Shown piece after piece: positions 50,768-52,124 of a DNA stretch of 52,124 bases. This stretch comes from Candidatus Gastranaerophilales bacterium (GTDB taxonomy: Bacteria; Cyanobacteriota; Vampirovibrionia; Gastranaerophilales; Gastranaerophilaceae). The DNA lies in NCBI GenBank assembly GCA_944322675.1, contig CALUPO010000013.1:1-52124 (forward strand). Direction: 5' to 3'. Each line of letters opens with the position of its first letter. Positions within the stretch are counted from its first letter, which is position 1. A program made the translations under genes and the position numbers. The notes below the pieces were generated by a model. The model was not told the DNA's origin, did no database searches, and was given only the letters and a program-made list of their open reading frames with translations.

Positions 50768-51451
50768 TTAAACTTCCTGCTTGTTTTCTTTTTTAAACTT
50801 ATCCAAAGTGAGTTTGTTTGTCATTTTAGTTCCAACAAATGTCAAAGCGGCAGTTGCAATACCCAAAAGAGATGCTAAACCTACTCTTTTAATTGCATCA
50901 TTTTGTTTATATTGTTTTATAACTTCTTCATTTAAAGGTTTCATACAAGGAAGCGAAATTGCAAGACCGCTTAAAACTGAAAGTGATGGCAAATATTCTT
51001 CACTTCGTTTTAATTTTCGTTCTAAAGCTTCTTCTTTTGTTTCATTTTCTTTTTTATTAACCCAAATATTATTTTTAGTCACCTGAAGCAAGCTTGCAAC
51101 TCCAACAACTAAACCACAAGCCATAAGTGCATATAACCAGGGTTTACCTTTTCTTATTTGTGATACATCATCTTGTAATTTTTCCATAAAAGGATAAAGT
51201 TTTATAGTATTATCATTTGCTTCATTCTTAACATTTTTTGCAACATCTTTACCATTATTCAATATAAAACCGTCAACAGCTGTATATACTAAACCACCTA
51301 AAATAGAATTAAAAAGGATACTACTTTGTGCATGTGTTTTAACTTTAAAAATGCTTGTTTGCTGTGTTTTTTCTTTAGCATAAAAACCATTATTTGTTTT
51401 TTTATTATAAAAAGCTTTACCATTTAATCTATAGTTATTATTTATAATCAT
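50768..51451 (-). CDS. Four-helix membrane protein of the IWV family (right-hand paralogue)
   Basis: 227 residues. The start at 51451 has GGGG 11-14 bases upstream. Membrane segments include SILFNSILGGLVYTAVDGFI, LYALMACGLVVGVASLL, LPSLSVLSGLAISLPC and VGLASLLGIATAALTFVG. Helix 2 is followed by NNIWVNKKENETKEEALERK. The C-terminus LTLDKFKKENKQEV is nearly the same as in the protein at 670-1323. It follows the DUF697-like gene by 47 bases, the same arrangement as on the left. The function is unknown. Confidence 0.75.
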   Translation of the reverse strand: MIINNNYRLNGKAFYNKKTNNGFYAKEKTQQTSIFKVKTHAQSSILFNSILGGLVYTAVDGFILNNGKDVAKNVKNEANDNTIKLYPFMEKLQDDVSQIRKGKPWLYALMACGLVVGVASLLQVTKNNIWVNKKENETKEEALERKLKRSEEYLPSLSVLSGLAISLPCMKPLNEEVIKQYKQNDAIKRVGLASLLGIATAALTFVGTKMTNKLTLDKFKKENKQEV

Positions 51452-51498
51452 TATTTTTTCCCCAACTTAATTAACTTTGAATAATATTAAATTATATA

Positions 51499-52122
51499 TT
51501 AATCATAATGTCCTGTTTGTTGTTGGTAAACTTTTATAACGCCATTTCCTAATGATTTTGTTGTAGCTGTTGCGACACTAACACCTACAATTGGTCCAAC
51601 AAAAGGTATAAATTTCAATAATGCTTGTTTGGTCGCTTCTTTAGTTAATTCTTCGGCTACTTTATTTAGCAAAGCATCTATTGCAACTGTTCCTGTTGCA
51701 TAAGAAGTTAATCCAATGTTTGTTCCACTTTTAGCTGTGGCTTTAGCATCTTTATTGCTTTTTGGTATATCGATTCCATATTCAGCAGCTATTCTCTTAA
51801 CCATGAGATATTCATTTGCCATTAAACCTGATACCCCTACACCTATATCCAGTGTAGTTCCCCAAGGTGGTGGAATAATCTCTAGAACATTTGCCCCACC
51901 AGAAATTAATCCTGCATATACAGTATGTTTTTTTACAATATCCATCGCCCTATCTTTTCTTCCACCAAAACTAATTTCACCATTTGTTTCTTCTGTTTTT
52001 TCAACATCCTTATCTTTTGTATAAATTTCATTTAATCCATGCACCATTTTTTTCTGATTATCAAAATCAAGTTTTTCTTTTGTTTCATCATCAACACTTT
52101 TTAATGATGCTATGGCACTTGA
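51499..52122 (-). CDS. DUF697-like hydrophobic protein, 5'-truncated by the window edge
   Basis: The frame is open to the last bases of the window, so the gene probably begins outside; the ATG at 52047 is in frame but has no Shine-Dalgarno. About 207 residues are visible. The first 45 and the last 75 residues closely match the left-end protein, but the hydrophobic middle (VYAGLISGGANVLEIIPPPW) differs. The second hydrophobic block holds KFIPFVGPIVGVSVATATT. The best family guess is DUF697-like. It is followed by its own IWV-family partner. Confidence 0.7.
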   Translation of the reverse strand, partial: SSAIASLKSVDDETKEKLDFDNQKKMVHGLNEIYTKDKDVEKTEETNGEISFGGRKDRAMDIVKKHTVYAGLISGGANVLEIIPPPWGTTLDIGVGVSGLMANEYLMVKRIAAEYGIDIPKSNKDAKATAKSGTNIGLTSYATGTVAIDALLNKVAEELTKEATKQALLKFIPFVGPIVGVSVATATTKSLGNGVIKVYQQQTGHYD

Positions 52123-52124
52123 TA

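Overview
The window is AT-rich bacterial DNA and most likely a complete metagenomic contig from a gut Melainabacteria/Vampirovibrionia (Gastranaerophilales-type) bacterium, a non-photosynthetic relative of the Cyanobacteria. The main evidence is that rpoC is split into rpoC1 and rpoC2, with a very large insertion in the trigger loop of rpoC2, as in Cyanobacteria. The hydrogenase maturase HydE fits a fermentative anaerobe. The 16S gene looks compatible with this group, but no database comparison was possible. The phylum-level call rests on gene architecture and the species is unknown.

Layout. 1-1323: a 5'-truncated two-gene cassette (DUF697-like protein and a four-helix membrane protein). 1324-1738: repeat-rich intergenic DNA. 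1739-5125 (minus): TPR lipoprotein/secreted protein, tRNA-dihydrouridine synthase and a small GIY-YIG nuclease. 5268-8575 (plus): DNA polymerase I and a small exported protein. 8572-12520 (minus): a sensor histidine kinase followed by the two subunits of the corrinoid iron-sulfur protein (AcsD, AcsC). 12744-21685 (plus): rpoB-rpoC1-rpoC2. 22148-23326: a small secreted protein and a membrane-anchored LysM protein. 23339-24829 (minus): a glycine-zipper protein and a small ORF. 24944-27011: a leaderless histidine kinase and its response regulator. 27077-30156: a cobalamin-type riboswitch with a terminator, followed by three genes of unknown function. 30226-35924: a candidate leader RNA and a complete 16S-23S-5S rRNA operon. 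35967-38780: aroE, a flavin reductase-like gene and radA. 38782-41447: an M15 peptidase, a Dph6-like gene broken by a TGA codon, an unknown gene and an intact Dph6-like gene. 41444-43309: mnmG. 43310-44030: a mosaic of hairpins and repeats. 44031-50074: hydE, holB-like, a CPA2 antiporter, serB and an SLC45-like sugar transporter. 50134-52122 (minus): a coiled-coil protein, then an inverted paralogous copy of the cassette found at the left end.

How the genes relate. Most are housekeeping genes for transcription, replication and repair, RNA modification and translation. The parts that stand out are (i) a corrinoid methyl-carrier gene pair co-transcribed with a membrane histidine kinase, with no CO dehydrogenase/acetyl-CoA synthase genes in the window; (ii) a cobalamin-type riboswitch controlling an uncharacterised operon that encodes a CPHG...CPIC protein, a duplicated membrane protein and a helical-repeat protein; (iii) a membrane-protein family recognisable in three genes by a helix followed by an IWV motif and a Lys/Glu-rich helix; and (iv) several genes whose -10 box lies only 6-7 bases before the start codon, which suggests leaderless mRNAs. 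The two window ends are identical for exactly 77 bases in inverted orientation, which looks like an assembly-graph break inside a recently duplicated gene.
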